Shown: positions 1 to 10,290 of the stretch, in pieces | Layout of the letters: each line of letters opens with the position of its first letter | How positions within the stretch are numbered: the stretch's first letter is position 1 | From: JAIBJN01 sp963825255 | Lineage (GTDB): Bacteria > Actinomycetota > Thermoleophilia > Gaiellales > Gaiellaceae | Assembly: GCA_963825255.1 (NCBI GenBank) | Contig: CAWGSF010000008.1 | Span: 124,001-188,000 of the forward strand | Direction of reading: 5' to 3' | Length of the DNA: 64,000 bases | The notes under the pieces: model-generated | Seen by the model: only the letters and a program-made list of their open reading frames with translations | Databases searched by the model: none | What the model was told of the DNA's origin: nothing | Program-made: the position numbers and the translations under genes

Positions 1-1355
<1,355 letters not shown>

Positions 1356-1363
1356 CCGGTCCG

Positions 1364-1666
1364 ATGGGCTCCGGCTACGTCGGGATCCTCTCCGCGGAGC
1401 TCCACTTCCCGGACAACCACTCGCTGAAGGGGAAGCGGAAGGAGCTTCTCTCCGTCAAGGCGCAGCTGCAACGGCGCTTCGGGGCCTCCGTGGCCGAGGT
1501 CGACCACCACGACGTCTGGCAGCGGGCCCGGCTCACGGTCTCGTGCGTCGCCCGGGAGCATGCGGAGCTCGTCGGTCTCCTCGACGGCGCCGAGCGCTAC
1601 CTCGCCTCGCAGAGCTTCGAGCTCACGCGCGTCGAGCGGCAGGTGGTGACGCCGGATGACCTCTGA
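1364..1666 (+). CDS. DUF503 family protein (YlxP-like)
   Basis: A 100-residue protein of the DUF503 family, which is commonly found between infB and rbfA; its biochemical role is not established. Family-like features are the N-terminal strand (YVGILSAELHFPD), the basic KGKRKELLSVK segment and the central SVAEVDHHD-W region. The ATG at 1364 is chosen because it lies 8 bases after infB and gives the usual family length; upstream in-frame codons run inside infB. Its 3' end overlaps rbfA by 11 bases, so the two are probably co-translated. Confidence 0.88.
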   Translation: MGSGYVGILSAELHFPDNHSLKGKRKELLSVKAQLQRRFGASVAEVDHHDVWQRARLTVSCVAREHAELVGLLDGAERYLASQSFELTRVERQVVTPDDL

Positions 1667-2015
1667 TCGCATGCGCCGGGTGAACGAGGCGCTGCGCGAG
1701 GTGCTGTCCGAGTCGATCGGCGCCCTCAAGGATCCGCGCATCGGCTTCGTCACCGTCACCGGCGTGAGGACGAGCCCCGACCTCCGCCACGCGACCGTCT
1801 ACGTCAGCGTCCTCGGCTCGAAGCGCAAGCGCGAGCGGACACTGGCCGGCCTCGAGTCCTCCCACGGCGTGCTCCAGGCGGCAGTGAATCGGGAGCTGCG
1901 CCTGAAGAGGACCCCCCAGTTGAGCTTTGAGTACGATCCGACGATAGAGACGGGAGTACGGCTTTCACGGCTCATCGACGAGCTTGCCCCGGACGACGAC
2001 GACACCGACAGCTGA
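1656..2015 (+). CDS. rbfA: Ribosome-binding factor A
   Basis: A 119-residue RbfA, a KH-fold protein that binds the 30S subunit and helps 16S rRNA maturation. The sequence shows the family start (RMRRVNEALREVLSESI), the KDPRIGFVTVTGV strand and the SPDLRHATVYVSVLG core, followed by an acidic tail. It overlaps the preceding DUF503 gene by 11 bases and the next gene by 32 bases. This is the usual position directly downstream of infB. Confidence 0.95.
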   Translation: MTSDRMRRVNEALREVLSESIGALKDPRIGFVTVTGVRTSPDLRHATVYVSVLGSKRKRERTLAGLESSHGVLQAAVNRELRLKRTPQLSFEYDPTIETGVRLSRLIDELAPDDDDTDS

Positions 2016-2994
2016 CCTCGAGGCGGTCGCGGACGCGATCCGTTCGCACGACCGCTTCCTCGTCACGACGCACGAGAACCCGGACGGTGACGCCCTCGGC
2101 TCGATCGTCGCCATGAAGCTTGCCCTGGAGCAGTTGGGCAAGGACGCCGTCATGTACCTCGCCGGGAGCGTCCCGCTGCCGCAGGAGTACGCGTTCATGC
2201 CGCTCGACGATCTCCTCCGGGAGACCCCGCCCGAGGACGCAGCGGAGCGGGTGGTGCTCGCGCTCGACTGCGCGAACGAGCACCGGCTCGGCCCGCCGCC
2301 CGATCTGCTGGAGCCGGCACCGCTCGTGGTCGACATCGACCACCACCACGACAACACCCGCTTCGGGCAGGTCAACCTCATCGTCGCCGACGCCTCCTCG
2401 ACCGGGGAGATCCTCCGCGACATCCTCGCGGAGCTGGACGTCGAGCTCACGCCCGAGATCGCCGAGGCGCTCTACATCGCCGTCGTCACTGACACGGGCC
2501 GCTTCCAGTACGCGAACACGACGCCGAAGGCCCTCCGGCTCGCCGCCGAGCTCGTCGAGGCGGGCGCGGACGTCCACCGCGTGTTCCAGGACGTCTACGA
2601 GAACGTCGCCTTCGCCAAGATCAAGCTCCTCGCGCGGGCGCTCGAGCGGGCGCGGGTGTTCGAGGGCGGGCGCGTCATCGTCGCCGACCTCGAGCGCTCC
2701 GACTTCGAGGACGCGGGCGCCGAGGAGCCCTTCGCCGAGGGGCTCATCGATTTCCTCCGGGCGGTCGAGGGCTCCGAGATCGTCGCCCTCATCCGCGAGC
2801 CGCCCACGCAGAACGGGCCGACGCGGCGGGTCAGCCTGCGGACGAGCGCGGAGGACGTCGACGTCTCGGCGATCGCGCGCAAGAGCGGGGGAGGGGGCCA
2901 CCGGCAGGCGGCGGGCTTCTCGAGCGAGGCCTCCGTGGACGAGATCACGGACTTCATCCGCCGCGAGTTCCTCGTCCAGGCCCCGAGCTCCTAG
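1984..2994 (+). CDS. nrnA: DHH-family bifunctional oligoribonuclease/PAP phosphatase
   Basis: A 336-residue DHH/DHHA1 phosphoesterase of the NrnA type, which in characterised relatives degrades nano-RNAs and removes 3'-phosphoadenosine 5'-phosphate. The metal-binding motifs are visible: HENPDGDALGS near the N-terminus, DIDHHHDN (the DHH motif) and DTGRFQYANT. The DHHA1 domain ends in the GGGGHRQAAGF signature. The start is a TTG at 1984 inside rbfA; no ATG or GTG is available before conserved sequence, so this start is likely but unusual. NrnA commonly sits between rbfA and truB. Confidence 0.92.
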   Translation: MPRTTTTPTADLEAVADAIRSHDRFLVTTHENPDGDALGSIVAMKLALEQLGKDAVMYLAGSVPLPQEYAFMPLDDLLRETPPEDAAERVVLALDCANEHRLGPPPDLLEPAPLVVDIDHHHDNTRFGQVNLIVADASSTGEILRDILAELDVELTPEIAEALYIAVVTDTGRFQYANTTPKALRLAAELVEAGADVHRVFQDVYENVAFAKIKLLARALERARVFEGGRVIVADLERSDFEDAGAEEPFAEGLIDFLRAVEGSEIVALIREPPTQNGPTRRVSLRTSAEDVDVSAIARKSGGGGHRQAAGFSSEASVDEITDFIRREFLVQAPSS

Positions 2995-3026
2995 GCCCGC
3001 GCTCCCGAGCCGCATGCGCGCGGCCC

Positions 3027-3032
3027 TAGACT
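3027..3032 (+). promoter_or_regulatory. Candidate -10 element for leaderless truB
   Basis: TAGACT lies 8 bases before the GTG at 3041, with no Shine-Dalgarno sequence between. It is one of many -10-like hexamers at this distance from a start codon in the window. Confidence 0.4.
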
Positions 3033-3040
3033 GGGGCGCC

Positions 3041-3842
3041 GTGGCGGAGCACCCGACAACCGGGCTCGTGCTGGTCGACAAGCCCTCGGGGCCGTCGTCG
3101 TTCGCGGTCGTGAAGCGCCTGCGCGAGCACTACCGCACGAAGGCGGGGCACGCCGGGACGCTCGACCCGCTCGCGACCGGGCTCCTGCTCGTGCTCCTCG
3201 GCAGAGGCACACGGCTCTCGCGCTATCTCGTGGGCCTCGACAAGCGCTACCGAGACCGAGATCCGGCTGGGCCTGCGGACGTCCACAGGGGACGGGGAGG
3301 GGGACGTCGTCGAGGAGACCGCGGTGGCGGCCGCGGCCGAGATCGAGGCGCTGACGGGCGAGGTCGAGCTGCCGGTCCCGCAGGCATCCGCGGTCAAGAT
3401 CGAGGGCGAGCGCGCCTACCGCCTGCACCGCCGGGGCGTCGCCGTCGAGATGCCGGTTCGGCGCTCGACCGTGCACGAAATCCGCATCCGCCGCTACGCG
3501 CCGCCGCTCGTCGAGGTCGACCTCCACGTCTCGAGCGGGACCTACGTCCGGGCGATCGCCGACGCGGTCGGTGGGCACTGCCGCTGGCTCCGGCGGACGG
3601 CCGTCGGCCCGTTCCGCGTCGAGGACGCGGACGAGGAGCGCGTGCTGCCCCTCCTCGCCGCGCTCGTGCACCTTCCCGAGCGCCGGCTCGAAAGCGACGA
3701 GGAGCTCGCCGCGATCAGGGCGGGCCGCGCCGTCCCCGGGGCGGGCAAGGGCCCGACCGCGCTCTGGACCGGGGAGGGCGACCTCGTCGCCGTCGGGATC
3801 GCCGGCGCCGGCGTCATCCGGCCCGAGACGGTGCTCGGATGA
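3041..3842 (+). CDS. truB: tRNA pseudouridine synthase B, interrupted by a +1 frameshift
   Basis: Makes pseudouridine 55 in the T-loop of tRNAs. The N-terminal frame reads GLVLVDKPSGPSSF and GHAGTLDPLATGLLL, which contains the catalytic Asp, then runs out of phase after LDKRYR. The rest (TEIRLGLRTSTGDGEG and ASAVKIEGERAYRL, ending at 3842) is in the next frame. Removing one base at 3251-3254 restores a normal TruB. The GTG at 3041 is preferred because TAGACT lies 8 bases upstream; an ATG at 3014 is also in frame. The stop overlaps the ATG of the next gene. The break resembles several other single-base insertions in this window and may be a sequence error. Confidence 0.88.
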
Positions 3843-5074
3843 GCCTGCTGCGCCTTCCCGGCTTCCGGAACCTCTGGCTCGGGCAGTCGGTCTCGCTCGT
3901 CGGCGACCAGATCAGCTTCATCGCTCTCCCGCTCGCGGCCGTCCTCGTGCTCGATGCGGGGCCGGGGCAGATGGGCTTGCTCGGCGCGGCGGCGCTCGCC
4001 CCGCACCTCCTCCTGTCGCTCCCCGCAGGCGTCTGGCTCGACCGGGTGGCGAGCAGGCGGCGCGTGATGATCGCGACCGACCTCGCCCGCGCCGTCCTGC
4101 TGGCGACCATCCCCCTCGCCTACGCGCTCGACGCGCTCTCGTTCGCCCAGCTGTACGCGGTCGCGTTCCTCACGGGCTGCCTCGCCGTCTTCTTCGACCT
4201 CTCGTATCCGACGCTGTTCGTCTCCGTGACGCCGCGCGAGCGCTTCCTCGAGGGGAACTCGCTCGTCCACGGGAGCCGATCCTTCTCCTTCGTGGCCGGG
4301 CCGAGCCTCGGCGGCCTCCTCGTACAGCTCTTCAGCGCCCCGTTCGCGCTCCTCGCCGACGCCGTCTCCTTCCTCGGCTCGGCGCTCTTCCTCGGCCGCG
4401 TGCGGGCGGAGGAGCCCCCGGTCGATCGGGCGGCGGGGGCCGGCATCCGCGCCCAGGCGGCCGAGGGCCTCCGCTTCATCGGCGGGAACCCGATCTTCCG
4501 ACCGACGCTGACCGCCGTGGCGACGCTCAACTTCTTCAACTACGCGTTCCAGGCGCTCTTCATCCTCTACGCGACCCGCACGCTCGGGGTGAGCGCGGGC
4601 GCCCTCGGGCTCGTCCTCGGCGTGGCCGCGCTCGGGGGTATCTGCGGCGCGGTCGTCGCCGGGCGCGTGGGGCGCCGGCTGGGCGTGGGGCGCGCCTTCG
4701 CCCTCGGGTGCGTGCTCTTCACGGCCCCGCTCGTCCTCGTCCCGCTCGCGCAGGGGCCGGAGGCGCTCGTCCTCGTCTTCCTCTTCGCGGCCGAGTTCCT
4801 CTCCGGGCTCGGCGTCATGATCCTCGACGTCAACGCCGGCTCGATCATGTTCGCCCTGACCCCCGACCGGCTTCGCTCGCGGGCCACCGGCGCCTTCAAC
4901 GTCGTCAACTGGGGCATCCGGCCCCTCGGCGCGCTCGCCGGCGGCGCGCTCGGGGCGTGGATCGGCGTCCGGCCGACGCTCTGGGTGGCGACGGTCGGGG
5001 CGCTCCTCGGCTCGCTCTGGCTGCTCCCGTCGCCGGTGCTCGGGCTCCGCGAGCTGCCCGAGGAGGCCGCGTGA
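3839..5074 (+). CDS. MFS transporter
   Basis: A 411-residue major facilitator superfamily transporter with about 12 hydrophobic segments. It begins with the FRNLWLGQSVSLVGDQISF pattern typical of MFS proteins annotated as enterobactin- or multidrug-exporter-like, and has the cytoplasmic loop-2 motif as GVWLDRVASRRRVM. The substrate cannot be read from the sequence. Its ATG overlaps the truB stop (ATGA), and its stop overlaps the ribF start, so it is translated within the truB-ribF run, an unusual guest in this otherwise translation-related cluster. Confidence 0.87.
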   Translation: MSLLRLPGFRNLWLGQSVSLVGDQISFIALPLAAVLVLDAGPGQMGLLGAAALAPHLLLSLPAGVWLDRVASRRRVMIATDLARAVLLATIPLAYALDALSFAQLYAVAFLTGCLAVFFDLSYPTLFVSVTPRERFLEGNSLVHGSRSFSFVAGPSLGGLLVQLFSAPFALLADAVSFLGSALFLGRVRAEEPPVDRAAGAGIRAQAAEGLRFIGGNPIFRPTLTAVATLNFFNYAFQALFILYATRTLGVSAGALGLVLGVAALGGICGAVVAGRVGRRLGVGRAFALGCVLFTAPLVLVPLAQGPEALVLVFLFAAEFLSGLGVMILDVNAGSIMFALTPDRLRSRATGAFNVVNWGIRPLGALAGGALGAWIGVRPTLWVATVGALLGSLWLLPSPVLGLRELPEEAA

Positions 5075-5940
5075 TCGTCGCGCGCTCTCCGGCCGAGCTT
5101 CCGCCGGGAGACCGCGCCGTCGCCGTCGGGACCTTCGACGGCGTCCACCGCGGCCACCGGGCCGTGATCGAGGCTGCCGCGGCGACCGGGCTCCGCTCGA
5201 CGGTGCTCACCTTCGATCCGCATCCACGCCTCGTGCTCGGATACGGGGTGCAGCTGCTGACGACGCTCGAGCGCCGGATCGAGCTCATCGAGGAGATCGG
5301 CCCCGACGAGCTCCTGGTCGTCGAGTTCACGCATGCGCTCTCCCGCACCGAGCCGGAGCAGTTCGTCGCCGACGTGCTCGCGCCCGTGGGGGCGCGGATC
5401 GTGCTCGCCGGGGAGGGTTTTCGCTTCGGCGCGGGGCGCCGCGGCGACGTGGAGCTCCTGCGGCATCTCGGGCTCGAGGTCCGGCCCGTGCCCATCCTCG
5501 GGGGCGTCTCTTCCAGCCGGATCCGGGAGCTCCTCGCCGCGGGGGATGTCGGAGGCGCGGCCGCTCTCCTCGGCCGCCCGTTCGAGCTCGAGGGCGTGGT
5601 CGTCGCCGGCGACCAGCGAGGGGGGACCCTCGGCTTCCCGACGGCGAACCTCGCGCTCGACCCGTACCTGATCGCGCCCGCGTACGGCATCTACGCGGGA
5701 GAGGCGCTCGGCCACCGCGCCGCAGCGTCCGTCGGCGTCAACCCGCACTACGGGGGAAGCGAGCGCCGGATCGAGGCGTTCCTCCTCGACTTCGAGGGCG
5801 ACCTCTACGGCCGCCGCCTCCGGCTCGAGCTCTGGGAGCGCCTGCGCGACGAGCGCTCGTTCGGAAGCGAGGAGGAGCTCGTCGCGCAGATCGCGCGGGA
5901 CGTCGACGCCACGCGGGCAGCCCGGCGACCGGGCACCTGA
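5071..5940 (+). CDS. ribF: Bifunctional riboflavin kinase/FAD synthetase
   Basis: A 289-residue enzyme that phosphorylates riboflavin to FMN and adenylates FMN to FAD. The N-terminal nucleotidyltransferase domain carries GTFDGVHRGHR (HxGH-type motif) and the later SSSRIRELL motif. The C-terminal flavokinase domain has GTLGFPTANL and the conserved region ending GRRLRLELWERLRDE. The GTG at 5071 overlaps the preceding MFS stop as GTGA. It is in its usual position between truB and rpsO. Confidence 0.95.
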   Translation: MIVARSPAELPPGDRAVAVGTFDGVHRGHRAVIEAAAATGLRSTVLTFDPHPRLVLGYGVQLLTTLERRIELIEEIGPDELLVVEFTHALSRTEPEQFVADVLAPVGARIVLAGEGFRFGAGRRGDVELLRHLGLEVRPVPILGGVSSSRIRELLAAGDVGGAAALLGRPFELEGVVVAGDQRGGTLGFPTANLALDPYLIAPAYGIYAGEALGHRAAASVGVNPHYGGSERRIEAFLLDFEGDLYGRRLRLELWERLRDERSFGSEEELVAQIARDVDATRAARRPGT

Positions 5941-5942
5941 CG

Positions 5943-7343
5943 TCAGCCGAGCGCGAGCGCGGCGCCGCTCCGGCGCGGGTCCCCGGCTGCGCCCGTCCGC
6001 GCGACGACGCTGACGCCGCCGAAGTAGTGGTGGAGCCCGCTCCAGAGGCGCACGTCGTATCCGGCCTCGAGGAGCGCGTCGATCGCGCCGTCCTCGAAGC
6101 CCGGCTCGGCGTGGACGACGTGGCCCGTCGAGTGAAGCCGCGGGCGGTCGACGGCGTTCTGGGGCGCGAGGCCCTCGTCGAGGATCCCCGAGAGCACCTG
6201 CGCGAGCGCCGGCCGCAGGCGCGTGCCCCCGGCGGCGCCGGCCGCGAGCGCGAGGCCGTGGTCGTCGACCGCCACCGTCGGCGACATCATGCTCTCCATC
6301 CGCCCGCCGGGCTCGAGCGGCGCGATGAGGAGGTCGGACTCGCCCAGCATGCTGTTCAGGTGAACGTCGTAGCCTGGGAGGAAGTCCCCGGAGCCGAGGC
6401 CGAGACTGGTGGTCACGACGCAGGCGTTCCCGGCGCCGTCGACCACGCAGAGGTTCGTGGTGTGCTCGTACGTCCGCCCGCTGAAGGGCGGCGCCGCAAG
6501 GATGCGGGCGAGCAGGAGCGCGCGCTCGCCGGGATCGACGCCCGCGAGCGGCGGAAGCGCTCCCAGCGTGTCGACGAGCCGAGAGAGGCCTCCGCGCGTC
6601 CGGACGCGGACGCCCGCGTAGGGCGCCTCCACCGGGGCGACCCAGGACGCGCCGTACGCGGCGAGGTCGGCGGGCGTGATCAGCCCGTCCCGCTCCTCGA
6701 CGAGGGCGAGCAGCGCGTCGGCGAGCGTCCCCTCGTAGAACGTCCGCGAGCCCTCGTCGGCGACGGCCTCGAGCGTCTGCACGAGCCCCGGCTGCTCCAG
6801 GACATCTCCGGCGTCGAGCAGCTTCCCGCCCGGAGAGTAGATGCGGCCTCCCTCGCGCATGGTCATGACGGCGGCGAGCATGGCGAGGCAGCGGGCATGG
6901 GCGGGCGGCATCTCGACGCCGGTGCGCGCGAGGCGGAGGGCCGGCTCGACGAGCCGCTCCCACGGAAGGCCGCCCGCGCGACGCCAGAGCTCGTCGAGGC
7001 CCGCGGGGACCCCCGGGACCGCGCAGGTCGCGGCGCCGACGAAGTAGTGGACGAGCTCGTCGCCGAACGGGACGGCCAGCTCCTCGACCACCGGAGCCCG
7101 CCGAGGGCGGCCCAGCCCCGGGACGGCGACGAAGAAGTCGAGGAGCTCGGTGCGGCCGCTCGCACCGTCGAACCAGAGGGCGTAGCCGCCGCCGGCGATG
7201 CCCGTCATGACGGTCTCGGCGACGCACGAGGCGAGGACGGCCGCGACCGCGGAATCGGCCGCGGTGCCGCCATCCGCGAGGATTTCGAGGCCGGCCTCGG
7301 CCGTCGCCGGATGACCCGCTGCTACGCCGGGGGGCACGGACAC
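5943..7343 (-). CDS. Gamma-glutamyltransferase family protein
   Basis: A 466-residue Ntn-hydrolase of the gamma-glutamyltranspeptidase family, which transfers or hydrolyses gamma-glutamyl groups, for example from glutathione. Family features are AAGHPATAEAGLEILADGG near the start, TGIAGGGYALWF, and the autocleavage/nucleophile site as HTTNLCVVD about residue 295, followed by GSGDFLPGYDVHLNSMLGE and the GGRMESMMSPT segment. No signal peptide is obvious from the chosen start, so it may be cytoplasmic, unlike secreted GGTs. The start is GTG at 7343, or alternatively GTG 7337; an ATG at 7367 would overlap rpsO. It is transcribed toward ribF, so the two end convergently, two bases apart. Confidence 0.85.
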   Translation of the reverse strand: MSVPPGVAAGHPATAEAGLEILADGGTAADSAVAAVLASCVAETVMTGIAGGGYALWFDGASGRTELLDFFVAVPGLGRPRRAPVVEELAVPFGDELVHYFVGAATCAVPGVPAGLDELWRRAGGLPWERLVEPALRLARTGVEMPPAHARCLAMLAAVMTMREGGRIYSPGGKLLDAGDVLEQPGLVQTLEAVADEGSRTFYEGTLADALLALVEERDGLITPADLAAYGASWVAPVEAPYAGVRVRTRGGLSRLVDTLGALPPLAGVDPGERALLLARILAAPPFSGRTYEHTTNLCVVDGAGNACVVTTSLGLGSGDFLPGYDVHLNSMLGESDLLIAPLEPGGRMESMMSPTVAVDDHGLALAAGAAGGTRLRPALAQVLSGILDEGLAPQNAVDRPRLHSTGHVVHAEPGFEDGAIDALLEAGYDVRLWSGLHHYFGGVSVVARTGAAGDPRRSGAALALG

Positions 7344-7349
7344 CTTTGC

Positions 7350-7355
7350 TAGCCT
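7350..7355 (+). promoter_or_regulatory. Candidate -10 element of rpsO
   Basis: TAGCCT lies 10 bases before the rpsO ATG at 7366, in the short divergent gap with the gamma-glutamyltransferase gene. No Shine-Dalgarno sequence is visible. Confidence 0.4.
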
Positions 7356-7365
7356 ACGGCTCGGC

Positions 7366-7635
7366 ATGACCCTCACGAAGGACGCTAAGAGAGAGATTTT
7401 CGACCGCCATGGCCGGTCGGGCACCGACACCGGCTCACCGCAGGTCCAGATCGCGCTCCTGACGAGGCGTATCGAGACGCTGACCGAGCATCTACGGACT
7501 CACAGGAAGGACCACCACTCGCGCCGCGGGCTCCTGAAGCTCGTCGGCCGCAGGCGGAGGCTCCTCGACTACCTGCAGAAGCGTGACCTCGAGGGCTACC
7601 GCGCCCTCATCAAAGAACTCGGCCTCAGGAGGTAG
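7366..7635 (+). CDS. rpsO: 30S ribosomal protein S15
   Basis: An 89-residue S15, a primary 16S rRNA-binding protein of the 30S platform. Diagnostic segments are the GSPQVQIALLTRRIETLTEHL helix region, HRKDHHSRRGLL and the C-terminal RRLLDYLQKRDLEGYRALI. It is followed after 149 bases by pnp, the classical rpsO-pnp arrangement, with a long hairpin between the two genes. Confidence 0.97.
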   Translation: MTLTKDAKREIFDRHGRSGTDTGSPQVQIALLTRRIETLTEHLRTHRKDHHSRRGLLKLVGRRRRLLDYLQKRDLEGYRALIKELGLRR

Positions 7636-7700
7636 GCGCAGACCCCAGCGACCGCCCACCACCACGGGCCACCACCACCGTTCGGGAGACCCTGGTGGAA

Positions 7701-7749
7701 GTTTGAGGGAGACCCGGGGACGGCCGTCCCCGCCGGGCCTGCCTCAAAC
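7701..7749 (+). promoter_or_regulatory. Long hairpin in the rpsO-pnp intergenic region
   Basis: An outer stem pairs 7701-7717 (begins GTTTGAGG) with 7733-7749 (ends CCTCAAAC), 15 of 17 positions matching. The inside is a perfect palindrome, GGGGACGGCCGTCCCC, at 7716-7731. A stem-loop here is the known RNase III cleavage and PNPase autoregulation site in other bacteria; the same role here is inference. It could also act as a partial terminator of rpsO. Confidence 0.7.
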
Positions 7750-7784
7750 CTCCGCCTCCGTCTCCCACAAGGAGAAGGAGACAC

Positions 7785-10286
7785 ATGAGCACCATTGCAC
7801 CATCGAAGGCCTCGGTCGCCGTTAGCGTCGGGCGCGACGAGATCGTTCTCGAGACGGGCCACCTAGCCAAGCAGGCCGACGGGGCAGTCGTCGTCAGGAG
7901 CGGCGAGACCATGATCCTGGCCACGGCGCAGGGCCGCCTCGAGGCGCGAGAAGGCGCCGATTTCTTCCCGCTCACGGTCGACGTCGAGGAGCGGATGTAC
8001 GCCGCCGGCAAGATCCCCGGCGGGTTCTTCAAGCGCGAGGGGCGGCCGACGGAGCGTGCGATCCTCACGGCGCGCATGATCGACCGCCCGATCCGGCCGC
8101 TCTGGCCCCAGGGCTTCAGGAACGAGGTGCAGGTCATCTGCACGACGCTCTCGGCGGACCTCGTCACGCCGCACGACATCCTCGCCATCAACGGCGCCTC
8201 GGCGGCGCTCGAGATCTCGCCGCTGCCCTTCCTGGGCCCGGTGGGAGGCGTGCGCGTCGGGATGGTCGACGGCGAACTCGTCGTCAACCCGACGCTCCCC
8301 GAGATGGAGGAGGGCTCCGAGCTCGACCTCATCGTCGTCGGCACGAGCGAGGGCCTGACGATGGTCGAGGCGGGCGCGAACGAGGTCCCCGAGCAGACGC
8401 TGCTCGAGGCCTTCGAGCTCGCGCACACGGAGATTCGCAAGCTCTGCGAGGCGCAGGAGGAGCTCCGCCGCCTGGCGGGCAAGCCGAAGTGGGTCGACCT
8501 CGAGCTCACCGAGGAGATCGACCGGAGCCACGGCGCCCGCATCTCGGATGCCATCTCGACGCACGGCCTCCGCGAGGCCGCCGCAGTCGTCGAGGAGATC
8601 CGCGAGGAGCTGGCGCCAGCGATCACGATGGACTCCACCGAGGACGACGTCGTCCGCCGGACGCAGGTGCGATCGAGCCTCGACTCCATTCTCGAGCGCC
8701 GGCGCCTCGAGGCGGTCACCCGCCCCGTCAGGGACCAGTTCGAGGACGACCTGCGGGCTCTCACCGACGCCGAGCAGGACTCGAAGCAGCTCCGGTCGGC
8801 CAAGCGCCAGCTCCTCTTCGAGCGCATCGTCGAGACGGTCGAGCTTCCCTTCCCGGTCGGGTCTCCCTCGACGGAGGGCGAGGCTCCGGTCAAGGACAGC
8901 CTCACCCGCCAGACGGTCAAGAAGGCGGCCGAGTCGATCTACAAGGAGCTCATCCGCCGCAAGATCGCGGTCGAGAAGCGCCGCCCCGACGGGCGCCGGA
9001 GCGAGGAGATCCGCCCGGTCTCGTGCGAGGTGGGCGTCTCCCCGCGGACCCACGGCTCCGCGCTCTTCACGCGCGGCCAGACGCAGATCATGACGCTCCT
9101 CACGCTGGGGACCGCCAAGGAGGGCCAGCGGATCGACGACCTCTCGCTCGAGCAGGAGCGCCGGTACCTGCACCACTACAACTTCCCGCCCTACTCGGTG
9201 GGGGAGACCGGCTTCATGCGCGGGCCGAAGCGCCGCGACATCGGCCACGGCGCGCTCGCGCAGCGGGCGCTCGAGCCCATGATCCCGCCGCTCGAGGAGT
9301 TCCCGTACACGATCCGGCTCGTCTCCGAGACGCTCGAGTCGAACGGCTCCTCGTCCATGGGGTCGGTCTGCGGGTCGACGCTCGCCCTCATGGATGCGGG
9401 CGTGCCGATCCGGCGCCCCGTCGGCGGCATCGCCATGGGGCTCGTCAAGGAGGGCGACGACTACGCCATCCTGACGGACATCCAGGGCGCCGAGGACCAT
9501 CTCGGCGACATGGACTTCAAGGTCGCCGGGTCGCGCGAGGGCATCACCGCCCTCCAGATGGACATCAAGATCACCGGCGTCACGCAGGAGATCATGCGCG
9601 CCGCGCTCGAGCAGGCGAAGCAGGCCCGTGAGTTCATCCTCGACCGCATGGCCGAGGCGATTCCCGAGTCGCGTTCCGAGCTCGCAGCGCACGCCCCGCG
9701 GATCACGAGCATCTCGATCGATCCCGAGCAGATCGGGCTCGTCATCGGCAAGGGCGGCGAGACCATCCGCGGACTCGAGGCCGACTACGAGGTGCAGATC
9801 GACATCGAGGAGGACGGGACGATCCTCATCTACGCCACCGAGGGCGAGAAGGCCGACGCCGCCATCGCGGCGATCCAGTCCCTGACCAAGGAGCCCGAGG
9901 TGGGGGACACCTACACGGGCAAGGTCGTGAAGACGACCGACTTCGGCGCCTTCGTGGAGCTGAAGAAGGGGACGGACGGCCTGCTCCACGTCTCGAACGT
10001 CGGCCCCGGCCGCGTCGGCCACATCGAGGACGTGATCAGCCGCGGCGACGTCCTGGACGTCATCGTCCAGGAGGTCGACAAGATGCGCGGCCGGATCGGC
10101 CTGAAGCTCGTGGCCAAGCACGAGAACGGCGGCCTCGTCCAGCCGGAGGAGTTGATCGAGCGCGCCAAGGACGCCCCTCCGCGCGAGCGGCGGGAGCGCG
10201 AGGGCGCGGGCAGCGACCGGCGCGGCGGCAGGCGGCGCGGTGGTAGTGGCGGCGGCGGCGGCCGCGGCCGCCGCGACGAAAGCTAG
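7785..10286 (+). CDS. pnp: Polyribonucleotide nucleotidyltransferase (PNPase), enlarged
   Basis: An 833-residue 3'-5' phosphorolytic exoribonuclease. Domains in order are the first RNase PH core (residues about 15-230), a helical linker, the second RNase PH core from about residue 400 (RPDGRRSEEIRPVSCEVG, then THGSALFTRGQTQ, and the phosphate site SNGSSSMGSVCGSTLALMDA), a KH domain (IGLVIGKGGETIRGLE) and an S1 domain (GKVVKTTDFGAFVELKKGTDG). The tail is Arg/Gly-rich. The second core begins roughly 80 residues later than in the E. coli enzyme, so the helical linker is enlarged (about residues 235-395). The purine-rich GGAGAAGGAGA just before the ATG is a good ribosome binding site. Confidence 0.96.
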   Translation: MSTIAPSKASVAVSVGRDEIVLETGHLAKQADGAVVVRSGETMILATAQGRLEAREGADFFPLTVDVEERMYAAGKIPGGFFKREGRPTERAILTARMIDRPIRPLWPQGFRNEVQVICTTLSADLVTPHDILAINGASAALEISPLPFLGPVGGVRVGMVDGELVVNPTLPEMEEGSELDLIVVGTSEGLTMVEAGANEVPEQTLLEAFELAHTEIRKLCEAQEELRRLAGKPKWVDLELTEEIDRSHGARISDAISTHGLREAAAVVEEIREELAPAITMDSTEDDVVRRTQVRSSLDSILERRRLEAVTRPVRDQFEDDLRALTDAEQDSKQLRSAKRQLLFERIVETVELPFPVGSPSTEGEAPVKDSLTRQTVKKAAESIYKELIRRKIAVEKRRPDGRRSEEIRPVSCEVGVSPRTHGSALFTRGQTQIMTLLTLGTAKEGQRIDDLSLEQERRYLHHYNFPPYSVGETGFMRGPKRRDIGHGALAQRALEPMIPPLEEFPYTIRLVSETLESNGSSSMGSVCGSTLALMDAGVPIRRPVGGIAMGLVKEGDDYAILTDIQGAEDHLGDMDFKVAGSREGITALQMDIKITGVTQEIMRAALEQAKQAREFILDRMAEAIPESRSELAAHAPRITSISIDPEQIGLVIGKGGETIRGLEADYEVQIDIEEDGTILIYATEGEKADAAIAAIQSLTKEPEVGDTYTGKVVKTTDFGAFVELKKGTDGLLHVSNVGPGRVGHIEDVISRGDVLDVIVQEVDKMRGRIGLKLVAKHENGGLVQPEELIERAKDAPPRERREREGAGSDRRGGRRRGGSGGGGGRGRRDES

Positions 10287-10290
10287 AGCC

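Noticed and set aside
7863..10121. A long open frame antisense to pnp, and similar ones antisense to ftsK, truB/ribF and dapL
   Set aside because: High GC makes long chance frames; their translations are low-complexity Arg/Ala/Asp-rich strings with no domains.
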